This document shows, piece by piece, positions 41,218 to 51,437 of a stretch of DNA of 64,000 nucleotides. The position numbers and the translations under genes are program-made. Origin of the DNA: Ketobacter sp036337295 (GTDB lineage Bacteria; Pseudomonadota; Gammaproteobacteria; Pseudomonadales; Ketobacteraceae); NCBI GenBank assembly GCA_036337295.1, contig JAYZEN010000001.1, positions 372,001 to 436,000 of the forward strand, written 5' to 3'. The stretch's first letter is position 1; each line of letters opens with the position of its first letter. The notes under the pieces are model-generated. The model worked only from the letters and a program-made list of their open reading frames with translations. It had not been told where the DNA came from and searched no databases.

Positions 41218-42471
41218 ATGGATGTAACAGCCTACATGGCCCAGGTGGGTCAACAGGCCCGCGCCGCGTCCCGTGCGATGGCGAAAGCCCAGACCGGGGC
41301 GAAGAACGCTGCGCTGCTCGCCATTGCCGACGCCATTGAGGCCAATCGGGCGGCGTTAACGGCCGCCAATCAGATCGACCTGGAAAACGGCCGCAGCAAT
41401 GGCCTGGAGCCCGCCATGCTGGATCGGCTGGAGCTGACCCCAGCCCGCATCGACACCATGATTGAAGGCCTGCATCAGGTGGCTGCCCTGCCCGACCCGG
41501 TGGGCGCCATCACTGACATGAACTATCGCCCCAGCGGCATCCAGGTGGGCAAAATGCGGGTCCCCCTGGGGGTCATCGGCATCATTTACGAATCCCGACC
41601 CAATGTTACCGTGGAAGCTGCCAGCCTGTGCCTGAAAGCCGGCAATGCCACCATTCTGCGGGGTGGCTCCGAGGCCATCAACAGCAACCAGGCCATCGCC
41701 CGCTGCATTGCCGACGGGCTGGAGCAGGCCGGTTTACCGCAAACGGCTGTGCAGATCGTGGAAACCACCGACCGCGCTGCCGTGGGGGAACTGATCACCA
41801 TGCCCCAGTACGTGGACGTGATCGTGCCCCGTGGCGGCAAAGGGCTGATCGAGCGCATCAGCAACGACGCCCGGGTGCCGGTGATCAAACATCTGGACGG
41901 CATCTGCCACGTTTACATCGACGCCGAAGCCGATCCGGAAAAAGCCATCAACATCGCCGTCAACGCGAAAACCCACCGCTATGGCGTCTGCAATGCCATG
42001 GAAACCCTGCTGGTGCACGATACCGTGGCCGACCTGATCCTGCCCAAACTGGCGGAGCTCTATGGTGAAAAGGGCGTGGAGCTGCGGGGCTGCGATAAAA
42101 CCCGCCGCATCATCGATTGCGTAGCCGCGACAGAGGCCGACTGGAGCACCGAATACCTGGCGCCCATTCTTGCCATTCGGGTGGTGGATGACATCGACCA
42201 GGCCATCGAACACATCAACACCTACAGCTCCCAGCACACAGAAAGCATCGTTACCGAGAACTACAGCCTGTCCCGCCGCTTCCTGACGGAAGTGGATTCC
42301 AGCTCGGTGATGGTGAACGCCTCCACCCGTTTCGCCGACGGCTTCGAATATGGATTGGGTGCGGAAATCGGCATTTCCACAGATAAGATTCATGCCCGCG
42401 GCCCGGTGGGCCTGGAGGGGCTTACCTCGCAGAAATACATAGTGTTGGGCGATGGTCATATCCGCAACTAA
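41218..42471 (+). CDS. proA: Glutamate-5-semialdehyde dehydrogenase
   Basis: Second step of proline biosynthesis, reducing gamma-glutamyl phosphate with NADPH. 417 aa, usual size. Family blocks include GVIGIIYESRPNVTVEAA and LRGGSEAINSN; the catalytic Cys lies in LDGICHVYID. The last 20 bases overlap nadD. It starts the long cell-envelope and cofactor operon. Confidence 0.97.
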   Translation: MDVTAYMAQVGQQARAASRAMAKAQTGAKNAALLAIADAIEANRAALTAANQIDLENGRSNGLEPAMLDRLELTPARIDTMIEGLHQVAALPDPVGAITDMNYRPSGIQVGKMRVPLGVIGIIYESRPNVTVEAASLCLKAGNATILRGGSEAINSNQAIARCIADGLEQAGLPQTAVQIVETTDRAAVGELITMPQYVDVIVPRGGKGLIERISNDARVPVIKHLDGICHVYIDAEADPEKAINIAVNAKTHRYGVCNAMETLLVHDTVADLILPKLAELYGEKGVELRGCDKTRRIIDCVAATEADWSTEYLAPILAIRVVDDIDQAIEHINTYSSQHTESIVTENYSLSRRFLTEVDSSSVMVNASTRFADGFEYGLGAEIGISTDKIHARGPVGLEGLTSQKYIVLGDGHIRN

Positions 42472-43129
42472 CGCCACTGGCGTTCTGGGCGGCACGTTCG
42501 ACCCGATCCACACCGGCCACCTGCGCCTGGCCTGGGAGGCGAAATCGCGCCTGGACCTGGATTTCGTGCGCCTGGTACCCTGCCATCTGCCCACCCACCG
42601 GGAAAGCCCCGACACCACCGCCAAGCATCGCCTGACCATGGCGGAACTGTCCTGCATCGGGGTGCCGGGTTTCGAGGTAGATAACTGGGAAATCACCCGC
42701 AATGAGCCTTCCTACAGCATCAGCACCCTGCAGCACGTACGGGAGCAGATTGGCGACGACGCGCCGCTGGTATTCATCATGGGGATGGACGCCTTCAACC
42801 AGTTCAGCAGCTGGCACGAATGGCAGACCATCCTCCAGATAGCGCACCTCTGGGTGGCTCATCGCCCCGGCAACAAGTTACCCGAGGACGACACCACCGA
42901 ACACCAGTTGCTACAGCAACTGCAAACCGAGGCGGATGCGCTGAAAGGCTGTCCGTCCGGCAAGATCCACGTCCACGAAACCACAGCCCTGGATATTTCC
43001 GCCACCAAACTGCGCCAGCAGATCGCCGAAGGCATCACCCCGCGCTTTCTGTTACCCGACGCGGTTTGGGCCTATATTCAACAAAACAAACTCTACGGTT
43101 ACAGGAACGACAACAGATCCAATGACTGA
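42452..43129 (+). CDS. nadD: Nicotinate-nucleotide adenylyltransferase
   Basis: Converts nicotinate mononucleotide to deamido-NAD in NAD synthesis. The nucleotidyl-transfer motif GGTFDPIHTGHL is at about 13-24 and the ISATKLRQQI motif is near the end. 225 aa, normal. Overlaps both proA and rsfS by a few bases, so translation is coupled. Confidence 0.96.
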   Translation: MVISATNATGVLGGTFDPIHTGHLRLAWEAKSRLDLDFVRLVPCHLPTHRESPDTTAKHRLTMAELSCIGVPGFEVDNWEITRNEPSYSISTLQHVREQIGDDAPLVFIMGMDAFNQFSSWHEWQTILQIAHLWVAHRPGNKLPEDDTTEHQLLQQLQTEADALKGCPSGKIHVHETTALDISATKLRQQIAEGITPRFLLPDAVWAYIQQNKLYGYRNDNRSND

Positions 43130-43463
43130 CCTGCAGACATTAAAAGACATCGTGATCAATGCTTTGGAGGATATGAAAGCCAAAGACATCGTCACCCTGG
43201 ATGTCAAACCCCTCACCAGCGTGGCCGACCTGATGATCGTCACCAGCGGCACCTCAAACCGTCACGTCAAATCCATCGCCGACAATGTGCGTGAAAAGGT
43301 CAAACAGCATGGCATCCAACCCCTTGGCGTAGAGGGCGAGGATGTGGCTGAGTGGGTGCTGGTGGATCTGGGCGACATCATCGTCCACATCATGCTGCCG
43401 GACACCCGCCGCTTCTACGACCTGGAAAAGCTCTGGAGCATGTCGCCGGACCAACAGGTTTGA
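43122..43463 (+). CDS. rsfS: Ribosomal silencing factor RsfS
   Basis: 113-aa protein that binds L14 (uL14) and blocks joining of ribosomal subunits in stationary phase or starvation. Typical sequence includes VADLMIVTSGTSNRHVKSIA and WVLVDLGDIIVHIM. Placed as usual between nadD and rlmH, with an eight-base overlap with nadD. Confidence 0.96.
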   Translation: MTDLQTLKDIVINALEDMKAKDIVTLDVKPLTSVADLMIVTSGTSNRHVKSIADNVREKVKQHGIQPLGVEGEDVAEWVLVDLGDIIVHIMLPDTRRFYDLEKLWSMSPDQQV

Positions 43464-43498
43464 TGCCGTTCAGTGATGTCTTGCAAGGATAGTTCGCC

Positions 43499-43966
43499 AT
43501 GCGCGTTCGCCTGATCGCCGTGGGCAGCAAAATGCCCAACTGGGTTACCCAGGGATACGAAGAATACAGCAAACGGCTGAACCAGGACGTGACCCTGGAA
43601 CTGGTGGAGATTCCCGCCGGCAAGCGCGGCAAAAACGCGGACGTGGAGCGCATCACCCACAAAGAAGGTGAACTCATGCTGGCCGCCATCGGCCAGGGGG
43701 ATCATGTCATTAGCCTGGATGTGCCGGGCAAACGCATCAGCACCGAACACCTGGCCGCGCGCCTGGAGCAACTGTTGCAGGGTGGACAGCACATCTCCAT
43801 TCTGATCGGTGGTCCGGAAGGATTGGCCCCGCAATGCAAGCAAAGCGCCCGGGAAAGCTGGTCTTTATCGGATCTGACGCTGCCTCATCCCCTGGTTCGT
43901 GTTTTAATTGCGGAACAATTGTATCGGGCGTGGTCTATCTTAAAAGGCCATCCTTATCATCGATAA
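43499..43966 (+). CDS. rlmH: 23S rRNA pseudouridine-1915 N3-methyltransferase RlmH
   Basis: SPOUT methyltransferase of 155 aa acting on helix 69 of 23S rRNA. The trefoil-knot motif ILIGGPEGLAPQ and the C-terminal ESWSLSDLTLPHPLVRVLIA are intact. 35 bases after rsfS and seven before mrdA. Confidence 0.97.
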   Translation: MRVRLIAVGSKMPNWVTQGYEEYSKRLNQDVTLELVEIPAGKRGKNADVERITHKEGELMLAAIGQGDHVISLDVPGKRISTEHLAARLEQLLQGGQHISILIGGPEGLAPQCKQSARESWSLSDLTLPHPLVRVLIAEQLYRAWSILKGHPYHR

Positions 43967-43973
43967 ATAACCC

Positions 43974-45854
43974 ATGCCAAAACCCATCACACTCAAAGAC
44001 CATTACCGCGAAACCCGGGTATTCGCACGCCGTGCCGTGGTCTCGGTGTTTGTGGTGATTCTGTTGATTGTGGCGTTGGTTGCGCGCATGGTGTACTTGC
44101 AGGTGCTGCAATACGAAAAGTACTCCAGCCTGTCCGATGACAACCGGGTCAGCGTGGAGCCGGTGGCCCCCACCCGCGGCCTGGTTGTGGATCGTAATGG
44201 CCACCTGCTGGCAGACAATCGCCCCAGTTACTCCGTCAGCATCACCCGGGAACTGTGTCCGGACATCGACGATACCCTGGAAAAACTGTCCCGCCTGGTG
44301 GAGATCAGCGACAGCCGGCTGGATGACTTTCACAAACGCCTGGCCCAACGCCGACGCCCCTTCACTCCGGTGGCGGTGAAATTCAAACTCACCGAGGCCG
44401 AGATCGCCATCATTGCCGTCAACCAGCATCTGTTGCCCGGCGTGAGCCTGAGTGCCAACCTGGTCCGCCACTATCCCCACGCCGAGGCCATGTCCCATGC
44501 GGTGGGCTACGTGGGGCGCATCAATGAGAGCGAACTGCAGAAACTCAATGCCACCCGCTACAGCGCCACCGAACACATCGGCAAGACCGGCGTTGAAGCC
44601 TTCTACGAAGAGCGGCTACACGGCGAAGTGGGATTTCAGACCATTGAAACCGATGCCCGCGGCCGGATCACCAAGGTGCTGGAACGCACCGACCCGATAC
44701 CCGGCGAAAACCTGCAGCTGTTCATGGATCTGAGCACGCAACTGGCGGCCATGCAGGCACTGGAAGGTCGCCGGGGCGCGGTGGTGGCCATCGAGCCGGA
44801 AACCGGAGGCATCCTGGCGCTGGCCAGTGTGCCCGGCTTCAACGCCAACCTGTTTGTCACCGGCATCGACTACGCCACCTATAATGCGCTGCAGAATTCC
44901 AGGGCCCGCCCCCTGTTCAACCGCACCTTGCAGGGTCGCTACCCCCCGGGCTCCACCATCAAACCCATTGTAGGATTGGGTGGTATCGAAACCGGAGCCA
45001 CCACCTGGGATTACTCCATCTATGATCCCGGTTTCTACAAGTTGGAGAACGACTCCCGCTTCTATCGGGACTGGAAGAAATGGGGCCACGGCGTGGTCAA
45101 CCTGCACAGCGCCATCGTTGAATCCTGCGATACCTATTTCTATGAACTGGCGTTTAATATGGGCGTCGACAGCATCCATGACTTTATGGCGCCCTTCGGT
45201 TTCGGTGATCGCACCGGGGTGGATCTCATCAACGAAAGCAAAGGGTTGCTGCCATCCCGGTTCTGGAAAAAAGCCACCCGCAATATGCCCTGGTTCCCGG
45301 GTGAGACCCTGATCACCGGCATCGGCCAGGGCTATATGCTGGCCACACCTCTGCAGCTGGCATTGTCCACTGCGATCCTCGCCAACCACGGCAACAAAGT
45401 ACAGCCGCGAATGGTGAAGGCCATCGGAGGCACCCCGCTGCCGGCGCCGGAAGTGGGCCCGCCGATCACCCTGAAAAACCCGGAAAACTGGGACCGGATC
45501 ATCAAATCCATGCGGGATGTGGTGCACAGCGCCAAAGGCACCGCCCGGGGCATCGCCAAAGACCTGCCGGGCTATGACATCGCCGGCAAAACCGGCACCG
45601 CCCAGGTGCTGGGCATCAAGCAGGACGAAGAGTACGACGCCGAGAAAATTGCGGAGTGGCACCGGGACCACGCCCTGTTCGTGGGTTTCGCTCCGGTGCA
45701 GAACCCGAAGATCGCCATTGCGGTACTGGTGGAGAACGGCGGTGGAGGTGGTTCCACCGCGGCACCGGTGGCCCGCCTGGTACTGGATGCCTATTTTGAA
45801 TCCCTGCGTCAGGACGCCAACGTGCCCACCACCAGGGCGGTACAAACACCATGA
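43974..45854 (+). CDS. mrdA: Penicillin-binding protein 2
   Basis: Class B transpeptidase of the rod (elongasome) complex. One membrane anchor (about 25-45), PBP dimerisation region, then the transpeptidase with STIKP (Ser near 327), SCD (near 384) and KTGTAQV (near 539). 626 aa. Overlaps rodA by four bases. Works with RodA in side-wall synthesis. Confidence 0.96.
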   Translation: MPKPITLKDHYRETRVFARRAVVSVFVVILLIVALVARMVYLQVLQYEKYSSLSDDNRVSVEPVAPTRGLVVDRNGHLLADNRPSYSVSITRELCPDIDDTLEKLSRLVEISDSRLDDFHKRLAQRRRPFTPVAVKFKLTEAEIAIIAVNQHLLPGVSLSANLVRHYPHAEAMSHAVGYVGRINESELQKLNATRYSATEHIGKTGVEAFYEERLHGEVGFQTIETDARGRITKVLERTDPIPGENLQLFMDLSTQLAAMQALEGRRGAVVAIEPETGGILALASVPGFNANLFVTGIDYATYNALQNSRARPLFNRTLQGRYPPGSTIKPIVGLGGIETGATTWDYSIYDPGFYKLENDSRFYRDWKKWGHGVVNLHSAIVESCDTYFYELAFNMGVDSIHDFMAPFGFGDRTGVDLINESKGLLPSRFWKKATRNMPWFPGETLITGIGQGYMLATPLQLALSTAILANHGNKVQPRMVKAIGGTPLPAPEVGPPITLKNPENWDRIIKSMRDVVHSAKGTARGIAKDLPGYDIAGKTGTAQVLGIKQDEEYDAEKIAEWHRDHALFVGFAPVQNPKIAIAVLVENGGGGGSTAAPVARLVLDAYFESLRQDANVPTTRAVQTP

Positions 45855-46999
45855 GCCGATACGACTACAAGCACCAGCTGGGCACCAGCCAATCCCCCGT
45901 CACCCGCCGCATCAGCCTGATGCAGGCCATCCACCTGGACGCCCCCCTGCTGGGCGGTCTGCTGGTGCTGGTGTGTGTGGGCCTGTTTGTGCTCTACAGC
46001 GCCAGTGGTCAAAGTACGGATACCCTGCTTCGGCAACTGCTGCGCATTGTGGCCGGTTTCGCGGCCATGATGGTGATGGCGTTCATCCCGCCCCGCACCT
46101 ACAAACGCTGGACCCCCTGGCTGTTCGGCATCGGCATTATTCTCCTCATCGGCGTTCTGGTCACCGGTACCGAGGCCAAAGGCGCCCAGCGCTGGTTGGC
46201 CATCCCGGGAACCGGCGTGCGCTTCCAGCCTTCGGAGATCATGAAAGTGGTGGTGCCCATGATGCTGGCCTGGTATCTGGCGGAGCGGGCCTTGCCACCG
46301 GGCTGGAAGCCGGTGCTGCTGGCGGCAGTGTTGATTTTGGTACCCACCCTGCTCATCGCCAAGCAGCCGGACCTGGGCACCTCACTGCTGATTGCCAGCT
46401 CCGGTTTTCTGGTGCTGTTCCTGTCGGGCCTGGACTGGAAGTACATCGTGGGGCTGGCCGCAGCGGCGGTCCCTGCCGGGGCCGGAGTCTGGATGGTGAT
46501 GCACGATTACCAGCGGCAACGGGTACTGACGTTCCTTGACCCGGAACGTGACCCCTGGGGCGCCGGCTGGAACATCACCCAGTCCAAGACCGCCATCGGC
46601 TCCGGCGGCTGGGAAGGCAAAGGCTGGCTGCACGGCACCCAGGCCCACCTGGATTTTCTGCCGGAAAGCTCTACCGACTTCATCATTGCTGTGCTGGCGG
46701 AAGAGTTCGGATTGCTGGGGATCTGCGCCCTGCTGCTGATCTATTTTGCAATCGTGGCCCGCGGCATGTACATCGCCATGAACGCTCAGGACACCTATTC
46801 CCGCCTGCTGGCCGGATCGCTGACCCTCACGTTTTTCGTCTATGTGTTTGTGAACATCGGCATGGTCAGCGGCATTCTGCCGGTGGTGGGCGTGCCCCTG
46901 CCCATGGTGTCCTACGGCGGCACCTCCATCGTCACACTGATGTCCAGCTTCGGCATCCTGATGTCCATTCACACCCATCGCAAACTGGTCTCCACCTGA
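45851..46999 (+). CDS. rodA: Rod shape-determining glycosyltransferase RodA
   Basis: SEDS-family peptidoglycan polymerase in the inner membrane, with ten helices over 382 aa. Signature sequences include FLPESSTDFI and GVPLPMVSYGGTS. Partner of PBP2 encoded just upstream. Confidence 0.97.
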   Translation: MSRYDYKHQLGTSQSPVTRRISLMQAIHLDAPLLGGLLVLVCVGLFVLYSASGQSTDTLLRQLLRIVAGFAAMMVMAFIPPRTYKRWTPWLFGIGIILLIGVLVTGTEAKGAQRWLAIPGTGVRFQPSEIMKVVVPMMLAWYLAERALPPGWKPVLLAAVLILVPTLLIAKQPDLGTSLLIASSGFLVLFLSGLDWKYIVGLAAAAVPAGAGVWMVMHDYQRQRVLTFLDPERDPWGAGWNITQSKTAIGSGGWEGKGWLHGTQAHLDFLPESSTDFIIAVLAEEFGLLGICALLLIYFAIVARGMYIAMNAQDTYSRLLAGSLTLTFFVYVFVNIGMVSGILPVVGVPLPMVSYGGTSIVTLMSSFGILMSIHTHRKLVST

Positions 47000-47025
47000 C
47001 CGGGACCCGAATTCCAGGTACTGAC

Positions 47026-48093
47026 ATGCACATAACCCGAATCTCCGTCACCCTGTTCCGCACCTGCGCCCTGCTCATCATCGGCGGCCTGACCTGCGTG
47101 CAGGCGCAAACGGCCTCTGCAACCCCGGCCAGCGAACCCCAGGCCAAGGGCTATTATCTTGAGCACCCTGCCGGCAAAGCGTTCGTCGCCGAAGTCACCG
47201 GAGAGCAGACCTATCCCAAAGCCAAGCTGCAAGCGCTGCTGGCCAGTGCCCAGAAAAGCCAGTCCATTCTGGATGCCATTTCCCGCCCGGCGGAAAAAAC
47301 CAAAACCTGGGCCGAGTACCGCCCCATCTTCCTGACCCAGGATCGCATCGACCAGGGGGTGGCGTTCTACCAGCAACACCAGGGCACCTTCCAGCAGGCG
47401 GAGCAGACGTTCGGCGTCTCCCGCTTTATGATTCTGGCCATCATGGGCGTGGAAACCCGTTACGGCAAACACATGGGTAACTACCGGGTGGTGGATGCCC
47501 TGGCCACCCTGGCCTTCGATTATCCGCCCCGCAGCCGGTTCTTTCGCAGCGAACTGAAACACTTCCTGTACCTGGAACAGGAAGCCGGCATTGACCTGAT
47601 GAGCGCCAAAGGCTCCTATGCCGGTGCCATGGGCTACGGCCAGTTCATTTCCAGCAGTTATCGCCATTATGCGGTGGACTTTGATAACGACGGTCACCGG
47701 GACCTGCTCAACAACCCGGTGGACGCCATCGGCAGCGTCGCCAATTATTTCAAGCGGCATGGTTGGCAACAGGGGCGGCCGGTGGCCAGCCTGGCCCGAT
47801 TTCTGGGGGATGAGCAACAACAGGCGCAACTGGCCAAGGTCATCAGCCCCGGCCCCAAGCCACAGAAGCCCGATTTGACTATACTGGAGATCGAACAGGC
47901 CGGTCTGGTGGCGGACGCGGAGTTCCCCGGGCAGGAACCGGCCACCGCCATGGTGTTCGAAGGTGCCGAAGGTGTGGAATACTGGATTGGTCTGCAGAAT
48001 TTCTACGTCATAACCCGCTACAATCACAGCCCACTGTATGCCATGGCCGTCTACCAACTGAGTGAAGAGCTGAAACAACGTTTGTCATTATGA
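47026..48093 (+). CDS. mltB: Lytic murein transglycosylase B
   Basis: 355-aa exported enzyme that cleaves peptidoglycan glycan strands, forming anhydro ends. Signal peptide to about 28. The catalytic Glu is in GVETRYGKHMG, followed by GAMGYGQFISSSYRHYAVDF. It has no lipobox, so this may be a soluble (Slt35-like) form. Overlaps rlpA by four bases. Confidence 0.93.
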   Translation: MHITRISVTLFRTCALLIIGGLTCVQAQTASATPASEPQAKGYYLEHPAGKAFVAEVTGEQTYPKAKLQALLASAQKSQSILDAISRPAEKTKTWAEYRPIFLTQDRIDQGVAFYQQHQGTFQQAEQTFGVSRFMILAIMGVETRYGKHMGNYRVVDALATLAFDYPPRSRFFRSELKHFLYLEQEAGIDLMSAKGSYAGAMGYGQFISSSYRHYAVDFDNDGHRDLLNNPVDAIGSVANYFKRHGWQQGRPVASLARFLGDEQQQAQLAKVISPGPKPQKPDLTILEIEQAGLVADAEFPGQEPATAMVFEGAEGVEYWIGLQNFYVITRYNHSPLYAMAVYQLSEELKQRLSL

Positions 48094-48926
48094 TGTCATT
48101 TCTCCGCCCCCTGAGCACTTTGACCCTGCTGTCCCTGCTGGCGGCCTGCACGTCCCATAAACCCTATAACGCGGGCCCCTTCGAGGAAAAAGACAGCGCC
48201 CCCCATCAGGTGCTGGACTGGCATAACATTCCGGACGCCGAGCCCAAATGGGAACCGCGGGCCCGTTATGGCAACCACTCGCCCTATGAAGTGTTCGGCA
48301 AGACGTACTATGTGATGAAGAGCGCCAGCGGCTACCGGGAGACCGGCATTGGCAGCTGGTACGGCAAAAAATTCGCCGGGCGGCCCACCTCCAGCCAGGA
48401 ACCCTACGACCCCTATGCCATGACCGCCGCCCACAAATCCCTGCCGATTCCCAGTTACGTGCGGGTCACCAACCTGGAGAACAACAAACAGATCATCGTG
48501 CGGGTGAATGATCGTGGGCCTTTCCACGATGGCCGCATCATCGACCTGTCCTACGCTGCCGCCCACAAGATCGGGTACGCCAACAAGGGCACTGCCCGCG
48601 TACTGGTGGAGGCCATTCCGGTGACGCAGGGCGGCGCACCTTCCAACGCACCCGCGATCGCACCGACGCCGCAACCCTACCAGTACAGCAGCGAACGTTA
48701 CTATATCCAGGTGGGGGCCTATAAAGATCTGGGCACCGCCAAATCCATGCAGCAGCAGATGATCACAGTAACCAACGCGCCGGTGGGCATTCACTCCTCT
48801 GCGGAGCGGGGCAGCAGCGGTGTACACCGGGTTCGCATTGGGCCCTTCGCCACCGAACAGGCTGCGTTGCTGGTGCAGAACCAACTGCAGGGCACAGTGT
48901 CAGAACCCTTATTGATCAGGCGTTGA
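48090..48926 (+). CDS. rlpA: Septal ring lytic transglycosylase RlpA
   Basis: 278-aa lipoprotein with LLAAC lipobox. The double-psi barrel domain (about 85-175) holds GIGSWYGKKFAGRPTSS and VRVNDRGPFHDGRIIDLSYA with catalytic residues. A SPOR domain (about 205-275) binds denuded glycan at the division site. Follows mltB directly. Confidence 0.95.
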   Translation: MMSFLRPLSTLTLLSLLAACTSHKPYNAGPFEEKDSAPHQVLDWHNIPDAEPKWEPRARYGNHSPYEVFGKTYYVMKSASGYRETGIGSWYGKKFAGRPTSSQEPYDPYAMTAAHKSLPIPSYVRVTNLENNKQIIVRVNDRGPFHDGRIIDLSYAAAHKIGYANKGTARVLVEAIPVTQGGAPSNAPAIAPTPQPYQYSSERYYIQVGAYKDLGTAKSMQQQMITVTNAPVGIHSSAERGSSGVHRVRIGPFATEQAALLVQNQLQGTVSEPLLIRR

Positions 48927-49071
48927 TGCAGGGAGTGTGTTACCATCCGCGGAACCTGACTGTTTGAATTTAAAGACCCTTTTTTGCTGTAAACACTATT
49001 TGCTGTTCATACCCACAACGCTGAACGCAAAATTCTGAACGCAACACACTAAACACAACACTATCGTAACT

Positions 49072-50250
49072 ATGACTATAACGAATCCACGAATTCCTGG
49101 GCTGCACGCCCTCATCGCCACGGCTTTGCTTGTCCTCAGCCTCGGTTCCACCTCAGTCTGGTCCGCGCCCATGATTCCGGCGCCGCCCACCCTGTCGGCC
49201 AAATCCTGGCTGCTGCTGGACGCCAAAACCGGTCACATCATTACAGAATACAACGCTGACCAGCGTCTGCCCCCGGCCAGCCTGACCAAAATGATGACCA
49301 CCTACATTGCCTCCGAGCAGTTGACCAGTGGCAACATCCATTACGAGGATATGGTGCGGATAAGCGAGAAAGCCTGGCGCAAAGGCGGCTCCAAGATGTA
49401 TATCCGTGAAGGCACCGAGGTCAAGCTGGAGGACCTGATGCGGGGCATCATCATCCAGTCCGGCAATGACGCCAGCATCGCCCTGGCGGAACACATCGCC
49501 GGCAGTGAGGACGCCTTTGCCGACCTGATGAACCAGACCGCCCACAGCCTGGGGATGAGCAACAGCCACTTCCAGAACGCCACCGGCTGGCCGGCTGATG
49601 ACCATTACACCACAGCGCGGGACCTGTCCCTGCTGGCACGCGCCATCATCAACGATCATCCGGAAGATTACGCCATCTATTCCGAGAAGGAATTCACCTT
49701 CAACAACATCCGCCAGCCTAACCGCAACACGCTGTTGTGGCAGGACGACTCCGTGGATGGCATCAAGACCGGACACACGGAAGAAGCCGGCTATTGCCTG
49801 GTGGCGTCCGCCAAGAAAGACGACATGCGGCTGATCTCGGTAGTGATGGGCACCCGTTCGGAGAAGGACCGGGCTGCCGAAAGCCAGAAGCTGGTCACCT
49901 ACGGCTTCCGCTTCTACGAAACCATCAATCAATACCAGGCGAGCCAGGAGCTGTTGGAGCCGGAAGTCTGGAAAGGCCGCGACAACGCCGTCAAGCTGGG
50001 CACCGAAGAGGCCATCTGGCTCACCATTCCCCGCGGCACCGCTGCCGACATCGTACCGGAGCTGGAAGTACCGGAGCTGATCATGGCGCCCATCGTCAAG
50101 GGCGAAAAAATCGGCACCATTCGCCTCTCCCTTAACGGTGAAACCATCGCCACCAAACCCCTGGTGGCCCTGGAGAATGTGGAGGAAGGCGGCATTTTCA
50201 AACGCGTCTGGCACTGGCTGCTACTGTTGATCAAGGGGCTGTTCAGCTGA
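49072..50250 (+). CDS. dacA: D-alanyl-D-alanine carboxypeptidase (PBP5/6)
   Basis: 392 aa; signal peptide (cleavage near VWSAP), peptidase S11 domain with SLTK (Ser70), SGN (Ser130) and KTG (Lys232), a PBP5 C-terminal beta domain, and an amphipathic membrane-anchor helix at the end (IFKRVWHWLLLLIKGLFS). It trims pentapeptides of peptidoglycan. A 145-base gap separates it from rlpA, and a hairpin follows. Confidence 0.96.
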   Translation: MTITNPRIPGLHALIATALLVLSLGSTSVWSAPMIPAPPTLSAKSWLLLDAKTGHIITEYNADQRLPPASLTKMMTTYIASEQLTSGNIHYEDMVRISEKAWRKGGSKMYIREGTEVKLEDLMRGIIIQSGNDASIALAEHIAGSEDAFADLMNQTAHSLGMSNSHFQNATGWPADDHYTTARDLSLLARAIINDHPEDYAIYSEKEFTFNNIRQPNRNTLLWQDDSVDGIKTGHTEEAGYCLVASAKKDDMRLISVVMGTRSEKDRAAESQKLVTYGFRFYETINQYQASQELLEPEVWKGRDNAVKLGTEEAIWLTIPRGTAADIVPELEVPELIMAPIVKGEKIGTIRLSLNGETIATKPLVALENVEEGGIFKRVWHWLLLLIKGLFS

Positions 50251-50258
50251 TCCCTGCA

Positions 50259-50290
50259 CGGTGCCCGCCCGCCGGGCACCGGCTTCCTCT
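50259..50290 (+). terminator. Probable terminator after dacA
   Basis: Nine-base perfect stem CGGTGCCCG (50259-50267) and CGGGCACCG (50273-50281), followed by a moderately T-rich stretch. Confidence 0.5.
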
Positions 50291-50505
50291 TCACCTGCCC
50301 CTTCACCTGCCTCTGCCCCCCTAGTTTCATTAGCCCACTTCCGCCCCACTTATCGCCCCCACTTATACTGAACGGCAACCTGGCTAAAGCGCGGATGGCC
50401 TGTCAGCAGTGGCTGACGTACAATAGCGGTTCGCGGCCACCGCAGGCCGACGAGCACAACCAAGGCACAGCACCGTCATAGCACAGCCACGAATAGGTAC
50501 ACGCA

Positions 50506-50772
50506 ATGGGCATTCAGGAACACCTGTGGGAATTTCCCTGTGTTCACAAATTGAAAATCATGGGCTTATCCAGCCATCCCATGGTGGATATCGTCACCGA
50601 AATCATCGGCAAACACGCTCCGGACTTCGACCGTGACAGCATCACCTGCAAAGCCAGCGGCAGCGGCAAGTACACCTCCGTCACCGTCGCCGTGCGTTTT
50701 ACCCATAAAGAACAGGTGGAGGCGGTGTTCCTGGAACTTCACGAACGTGAAGAAGTGGCCATGACCCTTTGA
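50506..50772 (+). CDS. ybeD: YbeD-family protein (DUF493)
   Basis: 88-aa ACT-like fold protein, with sequence FPCVHKLKIMGLSSHPMVD and SGKYTSVTVAVRF typical of YbeD. Function is unknown; it sits between dacA and lipB as in enterobacteria and pseudomonads. Overlaps lipB by four bases. Confidence 0.94.
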   Translation: MGIQEHLWEFPCVHKLKIMGLSSHPMVDIVTEIIGKHAPDFDRDSITCKASGSGKYTSVTVAVRFTHKEQVEAVFLELHEREEVAMTL

Positions 50773-51437
50773 GCATGAACCAGGCAACCGACACACTCAT
50801 TCTGCGGGACCTGGGGGAAGTGGACTACTCCACCACCTGGCAGGCCATGAAAGACTTCACCGAAAGCCGCCAGGAGCAGACCCCAGATGAAATCTGGTTG
50901 CTGCAGCACCCCCGGGTCTTTACCCAGGGCCAGGCGGGCAAGGCGGAACACGTACTGGCCCCCGGGGACATTCCCGTGATCCAGGTGGACCGGGGCGGAC
51001 AGGTGACCTACCACGGCCCCGGCCAGCTGGTGGGCTACCTGATGATCGACATCAAGCGCCGCAAGCTCGGGGCCCGCGATCTGGTGACCCGCATTGAAAA
51101 CGCCATTGTCGCCGCCCTGGCCGAGCTGGATATTGAGGCCGCTCCCCGGGCGGACGCCCCCGGCGTATATACCCACGGCAAAAAGATCGCGTCCCTGGGG
51201 CTGCGCATCCGTAAGGGCCGCTCCTTCCATGGCCTGGCCCTCAACATCGACATGGACCTGGAGCCCTTTTTGCGCATCAACCCCTGTGGCTATCAGGGTA
51301 TGCAGATGACCCAGGTGCGGGAATACCACACGAACCCCGACTTCGGACACATCAGCTCACGATTGGCCCACCATTTACACCAGCAGCTGGGATATACTGG
51401 TTGCCATCATTCAACAGGATTCGAAACCGCAGTATGA
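50769..51437 (+). CDS. lipB: Octanoyl-[acyl-carrier-protein]:protein transferase LipB
   Basis: 222 aa; moves octanoyl from ACP to lipoyl domains. Motifs GGQVTYHGPGQLVGYLMID, KIASLGLRIRKG with the catalytic Lys, and INPCGYQGMQ with the catalytic Cys are present. Overlaps lipA by four bases (ATGA). Confidence 0.97.
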   Translation: MSMNQATDTLILRDLGEVDYSTTWQAMKDFTESRQEQTPDEIWLLQHPRVFTQGQAGKAEHVLAPGDIPVIQVDRGGQVTYHGPGQLVGYLMIDIKRRKLGARDLVTRIENAIVAALAELDIEAAPRADAPGVYTHGKKIASLGLRIRKGRSFHGLALNIDMDLEPFLRINPCGYQGMQMTQVREYHTNPDFGHISSRLAHHLHQQLGYTGCHHSTGFETAV